Shown: positions 26,640-35,711 of the stretch, one piece after another
Layout of the letters: each line of letters begins with the position of its first letter
Numbering within the stretch: position 1 is the stretch's first letter
Assembly: GCA_024236495.1 (NCBI GenBank)
Contig: JACKKJ010000001.1
Span: 930,001 to 994,000 of the forward strand
Direction: 5' to 3'
Source of the DNA: Paracoccaceae bacterium
GTDB lineage: Bacteria > Pseudomonadota > Alphaproteobacteria > Rhodobacterales > Rhodobacteraceae
Length of the DNA stretch: 64,000 bases
Made by a program: the position numbers and the translations under genes
The notes under the pieces: model-generated
What the model saw: only the letters and a program-made list of their open reading frames with translations
Told to the model about the DNA's origin: nothing
Database searches by the model: none

Positions 26640-27473
26640 ATGACCCGCGACATTTCCGAATTTTCGGGCACGCCCTGGCGCGACATCGCGGACCAGATCC
26701 CGCAGCGCGCACGGGCGGTGCCGACGATGCTCAAGGCCGAGGAACAGGCGCTTTACTTCTGGATCGCGCGCGACTGGGCGAAAGGCGCGGGGGCCATCGT
26801 CGATCTTGGCTGTTTCGCGGGCGGATCGACGGCCCGACTGGCCGCGGGCGCGGAAGCGGCCGGCTACGCCGCCGAGATCCATGCCTACGACCGCTTTTCG
26901 GCGAACGAGAAAACCAAGGAGAACACCCTTTACCCGCAAGGGGTCGCCCCGTTCGAGGGCGAGGACATCCGCCCCCTGGCGGAACGTCTGCTGGCGCCCT
27001 GGGCGGACATGATCGCGCTGTATCCCGGCGACCTTCTGCAAAGCCGCTGGCACGGCGGCCCGATCGAGGTTCTGGCCGTCGATGCAGCCAAGAGCGCCCG
27101 CGCCGCCGACCGGATCGCCGACCGGTTCTTTCCCGCCCTCATTCCGGCCGGGGCGCTGATCGTCCAGCAGGATTTCCTGCACCGGCGACAGCCCTGGCTG
27201 ATCGCCCAGATGCATCTTCTGGCAGGGGCCGCCGTCCCGGTCGCATTCTGCGCCCATGACTGCGTCGCTTTCCTCGTGACCGAACAGATCGACCGGGACC
27301 GGCTGGCGGCGGCGCGGGTCGAACATCTGGACGACGACGCGCTGATCGGGATCTTGACAGAGGCTGCGGAAAGCCCCGCGCTTGCGCCGGTGGCGGACCG
27401 GATCGCGGGGGCGATCCATGCGGTTCGCGCCAATCCGGGCGAACGCCGCGCCTGGGCCTTCGGCCGCGCCTAG
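26640..27473 (+). CDS. SAM-dependent methyltransferase-like protein
   Basis: The 277-residue product starts MTRDISEFSGTPWRDIADQI. A Rossmann-type glycine motif VDLGCFAGGSTARL lies near residue 60, followed by an acidic end of strand 2 in IHAYDRF, as in class I methyltransferases that act on small molecules or glycans. No catalytic signature points to a substrate. It runs opposite to secE and the tRNA-Trp gene. A short plus-strand frame upstream ends by sharing one base with this ATG (TGATG), but I do not consider that frame a real gene. The longer upstream in-frame extension crosses secE and is spurious. Confidence 0.75.
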   Translation: MTRDISEFSGTPWRDIADQIPQRARAVPTMLKAEEQALYFWIARDWAKGAGAIVDLGCFAGGSTARLAAGAEAAGYAAEIHAYDRFSANEKTKENTLYPQGVAPFEGEDIRPLAERLLAPWADMIALYPGDLLQSRWHGGPIEVLAVDAAKSARAADRIADRFFPALIPAGALIVQQDFLHRRQPWLIAQMHLLAGAAVPVAFCAHDCVAFLVTEQIDRDRLAAARVEHLDDDALIGILTEAAESPALAPVADRIAGAIHAVRANPGERRAWAFGRA

Positions 27474-27532
27474 CCGCAACCCTGAAAGGGCGCGCCGGGC
27501 GGGGCCGGGCGGGATTGTGCTGGAGGAAGGCC

Positions 27533-27608
27533 TGGCAGGGGCAGCAGGACTCGAACCCGCGACCCTCGGTTTTGGAGACCGATGCTCTACCAACTGAGCT
27601 ATACCCCT
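27533..27608 (-). tRNA. trnW: tRNA-Trp (anticodon CCA)
   Basis: A 76-nucleotide cloverleaf on the minus strand, with seven-base acceptor arms AGGGGTA and TGCCCCT, D arm GCTC/GAGC, anticodon loop CTCCAAA (anticodon CCA), T loop TTCGAGT and an encoded 3' GCCA tail. A single tRNA-Trp gene between tuf and secE is a common arrangement in proteobacteria; here genes are inserted on both sides of it. Confidence 0.97.
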
Positions 27609-27645
27609 AGGCCTGCGCGGTGGGTATTCGAGCGGCGCGGTGAAA

Positions 27646-28314
27646 TCAAGGGGTGTTTTTGGTTTGCGGCCGCCTTGCCGCCAAAGCCTCGATGTCGCCC
27701 GCCTCGATCCAAGGCAAGGCGGCCAGAATCCGGTCCATCGGCCAGTCCCACCAGGCGATTTCCAGCAGGCGGGCGACCTGGTCGGGGCCGAACCGCATCC
27801 TGACCACGCGCGCGGGATTGCCGGCCACGACCGCATAAGGCGGCACGTCGCGGGTCACGACGGCCTCGGCGCCGATGATGGCCCCGGCACCGACCGTGAC
27901 CCCGGCCATCACCCGCGCGCCATGGCCTATCCAGACATCGGGGCCGATCACCGTATCGCCCCGCGCCGCGCATTCGCCGCGATAGTGTTGCATCTGCGCG
28001 GGGTCGAAGATGCGGAAGGGAAAAGCGGACACCCCGCCCATCGGATGATAGGCCGAAGCGGTGATGAACCGGACCCCCGCGGCGATCTGCGCGAAACGTC
28101 CGATCGCCAGCCTTTCGGGCGCGCCGGGATAGAGATAGGGCGCAAGGCAGGCCGCCCAGTCCTCGACCTCCTCGAAGGCCGATGCATAGGCATAGTCGCC
28201 GACCTCGATGTTCGGATGGTCGATCGCGGCCTTCAGAAACACCGTCAGGCGATGGGGACTGCCGTCGGGCAGGGTGACGGGATGGCGCCGAAGGGGGTCG
28301 GGGAAACGTTGCAT
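27646..28314 (-). CDS. CatB-type (xenobiotic) O-acetyltransferase
   Basis: A 222-residue hexapeptide-repeat (left-handed beta-helix) acetyltransferase. Visible signatures are IGRFAQIAAGVRFITASAYH with the probable catalytic histidine, IGPDVWIGHGARVMAGVTVG, and AVVTRDVPPYAVVAGNPARV followed by RMRF. The family transfers acetyl groups from acetyl-CoA to chloramphenicol, streptogramins or sugars; the real substrate here is unknown. AAGG precedes the ATG. It lies between the tuf2 terminator and tRNA-Trp. Confidence 0.88.
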   Translation of the reverse strand: MQRFPDPLRRHPVTLPDGSPHRLTVFLKAAIDHPNIEVGDYAYASAFEEVEDWAACLAPYLYPGAPERLAIGRFAQIAAGVRFITASAYHPMGGVSAFPFRIFDPAQMQHYRGECAARGDTVIGPDVWIGHGARVMAGVTVGAGAIIGAEAVVTRDVPPYAVVAGNPARVVRMRFGPDQVARLLEIAWWDWPMDRILAALPWIEAGDIEALAARRPQTKNTP

Positions 28315-28421
28315 GGCAAGACCTTTCTGAATGCGTTTCGGGCGATTTCAGCGTCGGGTCTTGTCCATCACGTCCTCCGTCGGTTTCCGGGTTTTTGGAC
28401 CGGCGAGAGCCAGAGGTCAAG

Positions 28422-28443
28422 AAAAAGGCCGCCCCGAAGGGCG

Positions 28444-28446
<3 letters not shown>
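28422..28446 (-). terminator. Rho-independent terminator after tuf2
   Basis: Perfect eight-base arms GGCCGCCC (28427-28434) and GGGCGGCC (28439-28446), loop TTCG on the minus strand, followed by TTTTTC. It lies 25 bases beyond the tuf2 stop. The other tuf copy has no equivalent, in line with transcription continuing into rpsJ there. Confidence 0.92.
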
Positions 28447-29648
<1,202 letters not shown>

Positions 29649-29737
29649 TCCGAGGCGCCTCATGGGTTGGGGGGCCCGGAGGGGGCCCGTTTTTCGTTCG
29701 CGCGCTGCGTATCGGCAAGGGCGGAAAAAATCAAGCG

Positions 29738-30355
29738 TCAGTTCGTTGTCGCGGCTGCCGTTTCGGCGGTTTCGGCACCCCCCTGATCCTCTCGCGGAAG
29801 AAGCGCGCGGGCGGCGGCGGCCTCGGGCGAGAACCAGGCCTTGTTCTGGGCCAGCCATTCCTCGATCTTGAGGGCCGCGTTGGATGCAAGGCGCTGCATC
29901 TGCTCCTCCTTGCTGGAGGTCAGGCCGGAGCCGATGAAGGTGTCACCGGACGCCTTTTCGAACACCGTGAACTGACGCGGCTCGGCGTTCACGCGGCGGC
30001 CGGCAGTGTCGTCCCAGACATTGACCGTGATCGCCAGGACCGACTTCGGCGACAGCACGATCGGGATGCCGGGGACCGCCAGCGCATAGGCATCGACGCC
30101 GATGCCGATGTGATAAAGCTTTTCGCCCGTCTGCCGGTCGAAGCGGTCCGCGACTTCCTTCTTGATCGCCGCCTCCCATTCCTCGGGGGTGGCCTGGCGC
30201 GACGGCCCGACCGGCTTGGCGTTCTTGGCGATGACGATGTTGTAGCCAAGCGCGAAGTCGCCCAGCTGGGTCACGGGCCGCTGGTCGGCGGGCGTGCAGG
30301 CGGCGATGAGGGCGAAGGCGAAACAGAAGGCGGCTGCTCGGGTCAGAAAGGTCAT
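29738..30355 (-). CDS. Putative lipoprotein of unknown function
   Basis: The 205-residue product starts MTFLTRAAAFCFAFALIAAC, a signal peptide whose lipobox IAAC places the lipidated cysteine at residue 20. The mature part contains KVEIAVNVW-like beta strands (SVLAITVNVWDDTAG) and an Ala-rich tail of about 20 residues. It resembles no family I can name. It is divergent from the P450 gene, with 109 bases between them, and lies 90 bases upstream of tuf2. Confidence 0.8.
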   Translation of the reverse strand: MTFLTRAAAFCFAFALIAACTPADQRPVTQLGDFALGYNIVIAKNAKPVGPSRQATPEEWEAAIKKEVADRFDRQTGEKLYHIGIGVDAYALAVPGIPIVLSPKSVLAITVNVWDDTAGRRVNAEPRQFTVFEKASGDTFIGSGLTSSKEEQMQRLASNAALKIEEWLAQNKAWFSPEAAAARALLPREDQGGAETAETAAATTN

Positions 30356-30464
30356 GGCATCCTCGGCTCGGGCTCGCCCAAGGCTTAGCGGCTTCCGGGC
30401 CGGGCTGCAATCTCTGCGGCTTGGCAAGCCCGCGCGCCGGCGTATGATCGGGGCGGAGGTTTTC

Positions 30465-31826
30465 ATGGACATTCCGCCCCCGAGCGATCTGCCGGCCCGC
30501 GTGGCCCTTGTAACGGCGCCGATGGGCGTCTGGGGGTCGTTTCGCACCGCCCGGCGCAACCTGCTGGGGCTGATCCCCGAAATCGCCACCCGCCAGCCGA
30601 TCGTCTCTGGACGCACGGGCAAGCGGTGGCACATGGTGATGGACCCGGAGGCGAACCGGCGCATCCTGAAGGACGCGGTCGAGGATTATCCGAAATCCGA
30701 CGTGACGAAGCTCATCCTCGCGCCGGCGATCGGGCAAAGCCTTTTCATCGCGGAAGGCCAGCACTGGCACTGGCAGCGCCGCGCCGCCGCACCCGCCTTT
30801 TCGCCCCGCAATGTCCAGGCGCTGGCGCCGGTGATGACGGCGGCGGCCGAACGCGCCGCCGGGCGCATCGCAGCACAGGCCGGGCGCGCCGCGGACCTGC
30901 ATCAGGAAATGGTCGCCGCCACGTTCGAGGTCATTTCGGACGTCACCTTTTCGGGCAGCGAGGCCTTCGACCGCGCCGCCGTCCACCGTGCCATCGACGC
31001 CTATATCGCCCAGACAGCGCGGGTGTCGTTTCTGGACATCGTCGGGGCACCGATGTGGGTGCCGCGCCCGGGCAGGCTCACGTCCGGCCCTGCGATGCGG
31101 GAAATGAAGCGCGTTGCGGACATGGCGATCGAGGGGCGCAGGCAGTCCGGCCCCCGGCACCCGCCGGATCTTCTGGACCTGCTGCTGGACGGGGAGGATC
31201 CCGAAACCCGGCGCCGCATGAACACCGCCGAACTGCGCGACAACCTTCTGACATTCATCGTCGCGGGGCACGAGACGACGGCGCTGACGCTGGCCTGGGC
31301 GCTTTACCTTCTGGCCTTCGACGAAGGCGTGCAAGACCGCGCACGCACCGAGGCGGCGGGCATCCTGGGCGACCGGGCGGCGACGGCGGCGGACCTGCCC
31401 GCCCTGCCCTATCTGCGCCAGATCGTCGATGAATCGCTGCGGCTCTATCCGCCCGCCGCATTCCTGTCGCGCACCGCGCGCAAGCCGGACCGGCTTTGCG
31501 GGCGCGAGGTCCGGCCCGGCGACACCGTCATGCTTCCGATCTACGCGCTGCACCGCAATCACCTCTTGTGGCGCGACCCCGACAGGTTCGACCCGTCGCG
31601 CTTTGCCGATGCGCGGGCCATCGACCGGTTCGCCTATCTGCCGTTCGGCGCGGGGCCACGCATCTGCATCGGCGCGTCATTCGCCTTGCAGGAAGCGGTC
31701 ATCATCCTTGCAACGCTGGTCGCGCGATTCCGGTTCCGGCGCGTTCCGGGGCGCACGCCCGATCCGGTGCTGATCCTGACGCTGCGGCCGGAAGGCGGCG
31801 TCTGGCTTGAGGTGGAACGGATCTGA
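30465..31826 (+). CDS. Cytochrome P450
   Basis: Haem-thiolate monooxygenase, 453 residues from an ATG preceded by GGAGG. The I-helix motif AGHETT is near residue 267, the K-helix motif ExxR is in VDESLRLYPP, and the haem loop FGAGPRICIG carries the cysteine ligand at residue 401. No membrane anchor is visible, so it is a soluble class-I-type enzyme needing separate ferredoxin and reductase; none is encoded nearby. The substrate is unknown. Confidence 0.95.
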   Translation: MDIPPPSDLPARVALVTAPMGVWGSFRTARRNLLGLIPEIATRQPIVSGRTGKRWHMVMDPEANRRILKDAVEDYPKSDVTKLILAPAIGQSLFIAEGQHWHWQRRAAAPAFSPRNVQALAPVMTAAAERAAGRIAAQAGRAADLHQEMVAATFEVISDVTFSGSEAFDRAAVHRAIDAYIAQTARVSFLDIVGAPMWVPRPGRLTSGPAMREMKRVADMAIEGRRQSGPRHPPDLLDLLLDGEDPETRRRMNTAELRDNLLTFIVAGHETTALTLAWALYLLAFDEGVQDRARTEAAGILGDRAATAADLPALPYLRQIVDESLRLYPPAAFLSRTARKPDRLCGREVRPGDTVMLPIYALHRNHLLWRDPDRFDPSRFADARAIDRFAYLPFGAGPRICIGASFALQEAVIILATLVARFRFRRVPGRTPDPVLILTLRPEGGVWLEVERI

Positions 31827-31893
31827 CCCGCACGGATTGACGCCGCCTGCCGCCGGGCGCATGCAAGGCCAAGATGTGCACAGGAGAAATGCC

Positions 31894-32718
31894 ATGACCC
31901 GCACGAAAGAGACCGCCCCGCGCCGCGTCCGCCCGAGGACATGGGCGACGCTGTCGATCGCCGGCGCGGCGCTTGGTGCGGCCGTTACGGGTGCCGCCGC
32001 CGCCGTGCCGCCCGTCGCGCCGCAGGGGGGCGAACAGCTTTGGCGCATTCAGGCCGAAGGCGGCGAGGCGGGCGAAGGCGGGATGGTCGCAGAAGCGGCG
32101 CCCGAACTTGCCTATCTGGGACGGCTGGCGCTGGTCGAGGGGCATATCCGCGGCGCGGTCCTGCTATACGACGCCGGTCTTCGCGACGAGGCGGTCGGGC
32201 TGGCCGGTCACCCGGAGGCCGAGATGATGGACGAGGTGCGGGCCGACCTTGCGGCGCGGGGAAAGGCCGACTTCTCGGCCACGCTCGACGCGGTGGGTGC
32301 CGCGATGGCTGAGGGTGCGGACACGGCGGCCGTGGGCGCGGCGCTGGACCGGCTGACGGCGGCGGTCGCGGCGGCGGGCGAGGTGCCCGACATCACATCG
32401 CGCCTGCGCGCCGACCTGATCGTCGCGCTGACCCGCGCCGCCGCGCAGGAATACGAGGGAAGCATCAAGGACGGGGCGGTCGATGACCTGTTCGCCTATG
32501 TCGAGGCGCAGGGCTTCATCGCGGTCGCGCGCGATCAGGCCGCCATGCTGGCCGCCGACGCGGCGGCGGCGGACGTCGCCGCGCGGATCGACGCCGCACT
32601 TGCCGCGACCGGCAGCGTCTTTGGCGGGCTGGAAACCGGTCGGCCGCTGGCGGGCGACCCCGGCGTGATCTTTTCGGCCGCAGCGACGGCGGAACTTGCC
32701 GCCTACAGGCTGAAATAG
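31894..32718 (+). CDS. Exported alanine-rich helical protein, unknown function
   Basis: The 274-residue product begins with basic residues then a hydrophobic segment (about residues 17-37) typical of a signal peptide or signal anchor. The rest is Ala/Glu/Asp-rich and predicted helical, with ELAYLGRLALVEGHIRGAVL resembling a short TPR-like helix pair. An AGGAG site precedes the ATG. It lies four bases upstream of the PKHD dioxygenase and is surely cotranscribed with it. Confidence 0.7.
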   Translation: MTRTKETAPRRVRPRTWATLSIAGAALGAAVTGAAAAVPPVAPQGGEQLWRIQAEGGEAGEGGMVAEAAPELAYLGRLALVEGHIRGAVLLYDAGLRDEAVGLAGHPEAEMMDEVRADLAARGKADFSATLDAVGAAMAEGADTAAVGAALDRLTAAVAAAGEVPDITSRLRADLIVALTRAAAQEYEGSIKDGAVDDLFAYVEAQGFIAVARDQAAMLAADAAAADVAARIDAALAATGSVFGGLETGRPLAGDPGVIFSAAATAELAAYRLK

Positions 32719-32722
32719 GCCG

Positions 32723-33379
32723 ATGTTCATCGCGCTGGAAGGGGTTCTGACCGCGACCGAGGCCGGGGCGATCCGCCAGGCGGCGGAAACGCTCGGCTTC
32801 GGACCGGGAAGCGAGACGGCCGGGCGCCATGCGCGGCAGGTGAAGGCAAACGATCAGGCCCGCCCCTCACCGGAGCTTGAGGCGATCCAGGCCAAGGTCC
32901 GGGCCGCGCTGGCCGCCCATCCCGTCTTCGCCTCGGCGGCGCGGCCCAAGGCGATGACCGCGCCGATCCTGTCGCGCTACGGTACCGGCCAGGCCTATGG
33001 GCTGCATGTCGACGATGCGCTGATGCAGGGGGTCCGCAGCGACCTGTCGTTCACGCTTTTCCTTTCCGATCCGGACAGCTACGAAGGCGGCGCGCTGGTC
33101 GTGGCCGACACAGCCGAGGAACGCGCCTTCAAGCTTTCGGCCGGGGATGCGATTCTATACCCTTCCACGACCCTGCACAGGGTCGAACCCGTTCGGTCCG
33201 GGACGCGGCTTTGCGCCGTCGGCTGGGTGCAAAGCTGGATACGGTCGCCCGATCAGCGCGAAGTGCTGTTCGATCTGGACCGCACGATCGCGGCCCTCTT
33301 CGAGACCGGCGGCAAGACCGAGATGTTCGACACCCTGTGCAAGACCCGGTCGAACCTGATCCGCATGTGGGCCGTCTGA
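32723..33379 (+). CDS. PKHD-type Fe(II)/2-oxoglutarate dioxygenase (PiuC/YbiX-like)
   Basis: The 218-residue protein has the iron ligands His95 and Asp97 in GLHVDDAL and His152 in TTLHRVEPV, and the 2-oxoglutarate arginine at residue 162. The motifs YEGGALVV and GWVQSWIR are characteristic of the PiuC/YbiX group, which is often linked to iron-uptake genes in other bacteria. No TonB receptor is seen here. It pairs with the exported protein upstream, and its end is four bases from the convergent M48 protease gene. Confidence 0.88.
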   Translation: MFIALEGVLTATEAGAIRQAAETLGFGPGSETAGRHARQVKANDQARPSPELEAIQAKVRAALAAHPVFASAARPKAMTAPILSRYGTGQAYGLHVDDALMQGVRSDLSFTLFLSDPDSYEGGALVVADTAEERAFKLSAGDAILYPSTTLHRVEPVRSGTRLCAVGWVQSWIRSPDQREVLFDLDRTIAALFETGGKTEMFDTLCKTRSNLIRMWAV

Positions 33380-33383
33380 TCGC

Positions 33384-34508
33384 CTAGCCGCAGATCCCGC
33401 GCAGGGCGCGCCATTCGGCCTCGTCCAGGATGTGCCGGTCCGCGCCGTAAAGCGCGCCGGTGCGGATACGTTCCGCCCGGCCCGCGCTGAGGGGGTGGGA
33501 CGAAAGGTATTCCGGCATCGCGTCGGTCAGCGTCGCGATCCGGTCGAAGAAGGCCGCAAGCGGTTCGGACGACACGCCCGCATCAGCGAGGAGCATGAGC
33601 GCATAGTCGTCCGCGGCGCTTTCGGCCTCGCGCGTGTAGGCCGCCCGCATCAGGTGTTCGCCCGCGATCCCCGCCAGCGTGCCGCCCGATACATCGCCCA
33701 GCACGACCGACAGGATGCCCGCGGACCCCGCGGCGCGCAGCGCAAGCCGCGTCGGATCGCGGCGCACGGCATGCCCGATCTCGTGCCCAAGGACGCCGGC
33801 CACCTCCTCGGGGCTTTTCGCGTCGTCCAGAAGGCCGCGGAAGACGACGATCTGCCCGCCCGGCGCGGCAAAGGCATTGGGCATGGCATGATCGAAGACC
33901 CGCACCTGCAAGGCGTAGGGAATGGCCTGCCCTTCGGTCAGGCGCGCAACCAAGAGGTCGAGCGCGGCCTGCCCCTCCGCCCCGGAGCAGGTCAGGCCCT
34001 TTTCGCCGTCCCCGAAGAGGTATTCGACCTGCGCCATGACCGCGCGGCCAAAGGCCACTTCCTGTTCCACCGGAATATGCGCGGCAAGGTAGTTCGCAAG
34101 CCCCGGCAGGATGACAAACAGCATCAGGAGGGTCGCCGCCACCGCGCCCGACAGCCAGATCGCGACCTTGCGAAAGGTTCCCGGCCGCACATCGCGGTGA
34201 AAAAGCGCGGGGCGCGTCCGGTGAAACCAGTCTACGGCGGCAGCGTCGGTGACGATCAGGCGGGCCGGATCGCGCGGCGCCTCGTCCCCCGTTTCGGCGC
34301 GGAGGGTCAGCGTCAGGCTGGCCCGGTCGGCTTGTCCGTCAAGTGCGCGGATGCGGTCGAAGGGCCAGACAAGTGCCCCCCTCGCCGCGTCGTCGAAAAG
34401 GACCGCAAGGCCCAGCCCGTCGCTTGTCGGCGCGATGCGGACGGCGTGGCGCTGCGCGGTCTGACCGTCGAAGAACGTGGCCGCGACCGCGCCCTGCGGC
34501 CCGGTCAT
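33384..34508 (-). CDS. M48-family membrane metalloprotease
   Basis: The 374-residue protein has a cytoplasmic-looking N-terminal domain (1-110), one transmembrane helix (about 114-136) and a peptidase domain with HEIGH at 242-246 and the third zinc ligand Glu296 in EAESAADDYA. M48 peptidases cleave misfolded or damaged membrane and periplasmic proteins. The ATG overlaps the stop of the DUF898 gene (ATGA), so the two are translationally coupled. Confidence 0.9.
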   Translation of the reverse strand: MTGPQGAVAATFFDGQTAQRHAVRIAPTSDGLGLAVLFDDAARGALVWPFDRIRALDGQADRASLTLTLRAETGDEAPRDPARLIVTDAAAVDWFHRTRPALFHRDVRPGTFRKVAIWLSGAVAATLLMLFVILPGLANYLAAHIPVEQEVAFGRAVMAQVEYLFGDGEKGLTCSGAEGQAALDLLVARLTEGQAIPYALQVRVFDHAMPNAFAAPGGQIVVFRGLLDDAKSPEEVAGVLGHEIGHAVRRDPTRLALRAAGSAGILSVVLGDVSGGTLAGIAGEHLMRAAYTREAESAADDYALMLLADAGVSSEPLAAFFDRIATLTDAMPEYLSSHPLSAGRAERIRTGALYGADRHILDEAEWRALRGICG

Positions 34509-35695
34509 ATCGCCCCGCCGATGTCGAGCGCGTCCGCAAAGCCCTCGGCGTCGCCGCCCTTGTCATAGGCGCGCTGTCGTACATCGGCAAGCGCCCCGGC
34601 ATCGAGGATGCTCAGCGTTTCGCAGAAATGCGCGATCAGGGGCTGGGTAATGAACGCAAGGACAAGCGCCCCGAAGACCGAGAACGCACCAAGATAAAGA
34701 AGCGCGACGATCACGATGCCAACCGGGCCGGTGCCCCCCGGCCCGGCCATCGGCCCCACCGCCATCGCCGTGGCGCCGCTTGCAACCGCAAAGACCGCCC
34801 CGCCGGCCAGCCCCACGGCGAGCGAACCGAGGAGATAGATCGCGATCACCCGGCCGACGCGGGGACGCGCATCGAACCCGACCCTGCCGTCGAGCATCTT
34901 GTGGGAATCGAGGTAGCGGCGGCCGCGGACCGCATAGAACACCCAGCCGAAGGCACCCCAGCCGTAGCCGAGCGCAGCCAGCGGGACCGCGCGTGCAGGG
35001 TCCTCGGTCAGCGCAAGGACCGCGATGCCGACACCAAGAATGAGAACCGCGATCAGCAGGTGGATCATCGCGGGATAAAGCCCTGTCCAGCGCCCGCCCT
35101 GTTCGAAACGCGCGTCGCCGTAGTAGCTGCGGTCGGTCTTGTATTTCTCAAGCCAGTAGGTCTGTCGCGGCAAGAGGATGCCAAGCGTCACGGCGGTCAG
35201 CAGATAGTGCAGGATCGCCCGCCAGACGTAGCCCCAGGCGGCCGCGTCCATGCCAAAGCGGATGCCGCGCAGGCGGGTGCGCGCGAGGATGTAGCGCCGC
35301 GCCCGGTAGGTGGCGAACAGCATCAGCGGCAGGACCGCCAGAAGCGTGATGTAGATCACCGCGGCCTGCATCAACGCTTCTTCCCCGGTTTCCGGCTCGG
35401 CGACGAAATGCAGCCCGAAGTAGAAGAGCAGAAGCTGCACGATCCCGAGATAGATCGCGAGGATGACGACGGCGACAAGAAAGCCCAGGAACTTCTCAAG
35501 CCCGGTCCCGGTGTATTCCAGCCGGTCGCCGTCGATCGAAACCGAAGACCAGACATATCGGCGGATGCGGGTCTTGGCCCAGAAGCGGTAGATGCCAAGC
35601 GTCAGAACCGTCAGAAGCGCGGTCTTGAACGCAAGTCCGAACAGCGCGCCCCGCTGGCCGGTATAGAACACCTTTGTCAGGGGGCCTGTCGTCAT
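34505..35695 (-). CDS. DUF898 (YjgN-like) multi-spanning membrane protein
   Basis: The 396-residue protein has at least eight hydrophobic segments and the repeated motif LTLGIYRFWAKTRIRRYVWS and LTLGILLPRQTYWLEKYKTD, which marks the YjgN/DUF898 family of unknown function. The start chosen is the ATG at 35695, as the upstream in-frame extension overlaps the parC end. The overlap with the M48 protease suggests the pair works together in the inner membrane, perhaps as protease and substrate or adaptor. Confidence 0.85.
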   Translation of the reverse strand: MTTGPLTKVFYTGQRGALFGLAFKTALLTVLTLGIYRFWAKTRIRRYVWSSVSIDGDRLEYTGTGLEKFLGFLVAVVILAIYLGIVQLLLFYFGLHFVAEPETGEEALMQAAVIYITLLAVLPLMLFATYRARRYILARTRLRGIRFGMDAAAWGYVWRAILHYLLTAVTLGILLPRQTYWLEKYKTDRSYYGDARFEQGGRWTGLYPAMIHLLIAVLILGVGIAVLALTEDPARAVPLAALGYGWGAFGWVFYAVRGRRYLDSHKMLDGRVGFDARPRVGRVIAIYLLGSLAVGLAGGAVFAVASGATAMAVGPMAGPGGTGPVGIVIVALLYLGAFSVFGALVLAFITQPLIAHFCETLSILDAGALADVRQRAYDKGGDAEGFADALDIGGAI

Positions 35696-35711
35696 CGAAA
35701 AAAGTCCTTGG

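Noticed and set aside
26428..26640. Plus-strand 70-codon frame ending on the methyltransferase-like start (TGATG)
   Set aside because: The overlap hints at coupling, but the frame covers the secE promoter, is Arg/Pro/Gly-rich without a recognisable fold, and has no good ribosome-binding site.
29943..31562. Minus-strand frame of 539 codons opposite the P450 gene
   Set aside because: Antisense to a P450 with intact haem, I-helix and ExxR motifs.
33432..34568. Plus-strand 378-codon frame opposite the M48 protease
   Set aside because: Antisense to a gene with a complete HEIGH motif and third ligand; composition is typical of a complement.
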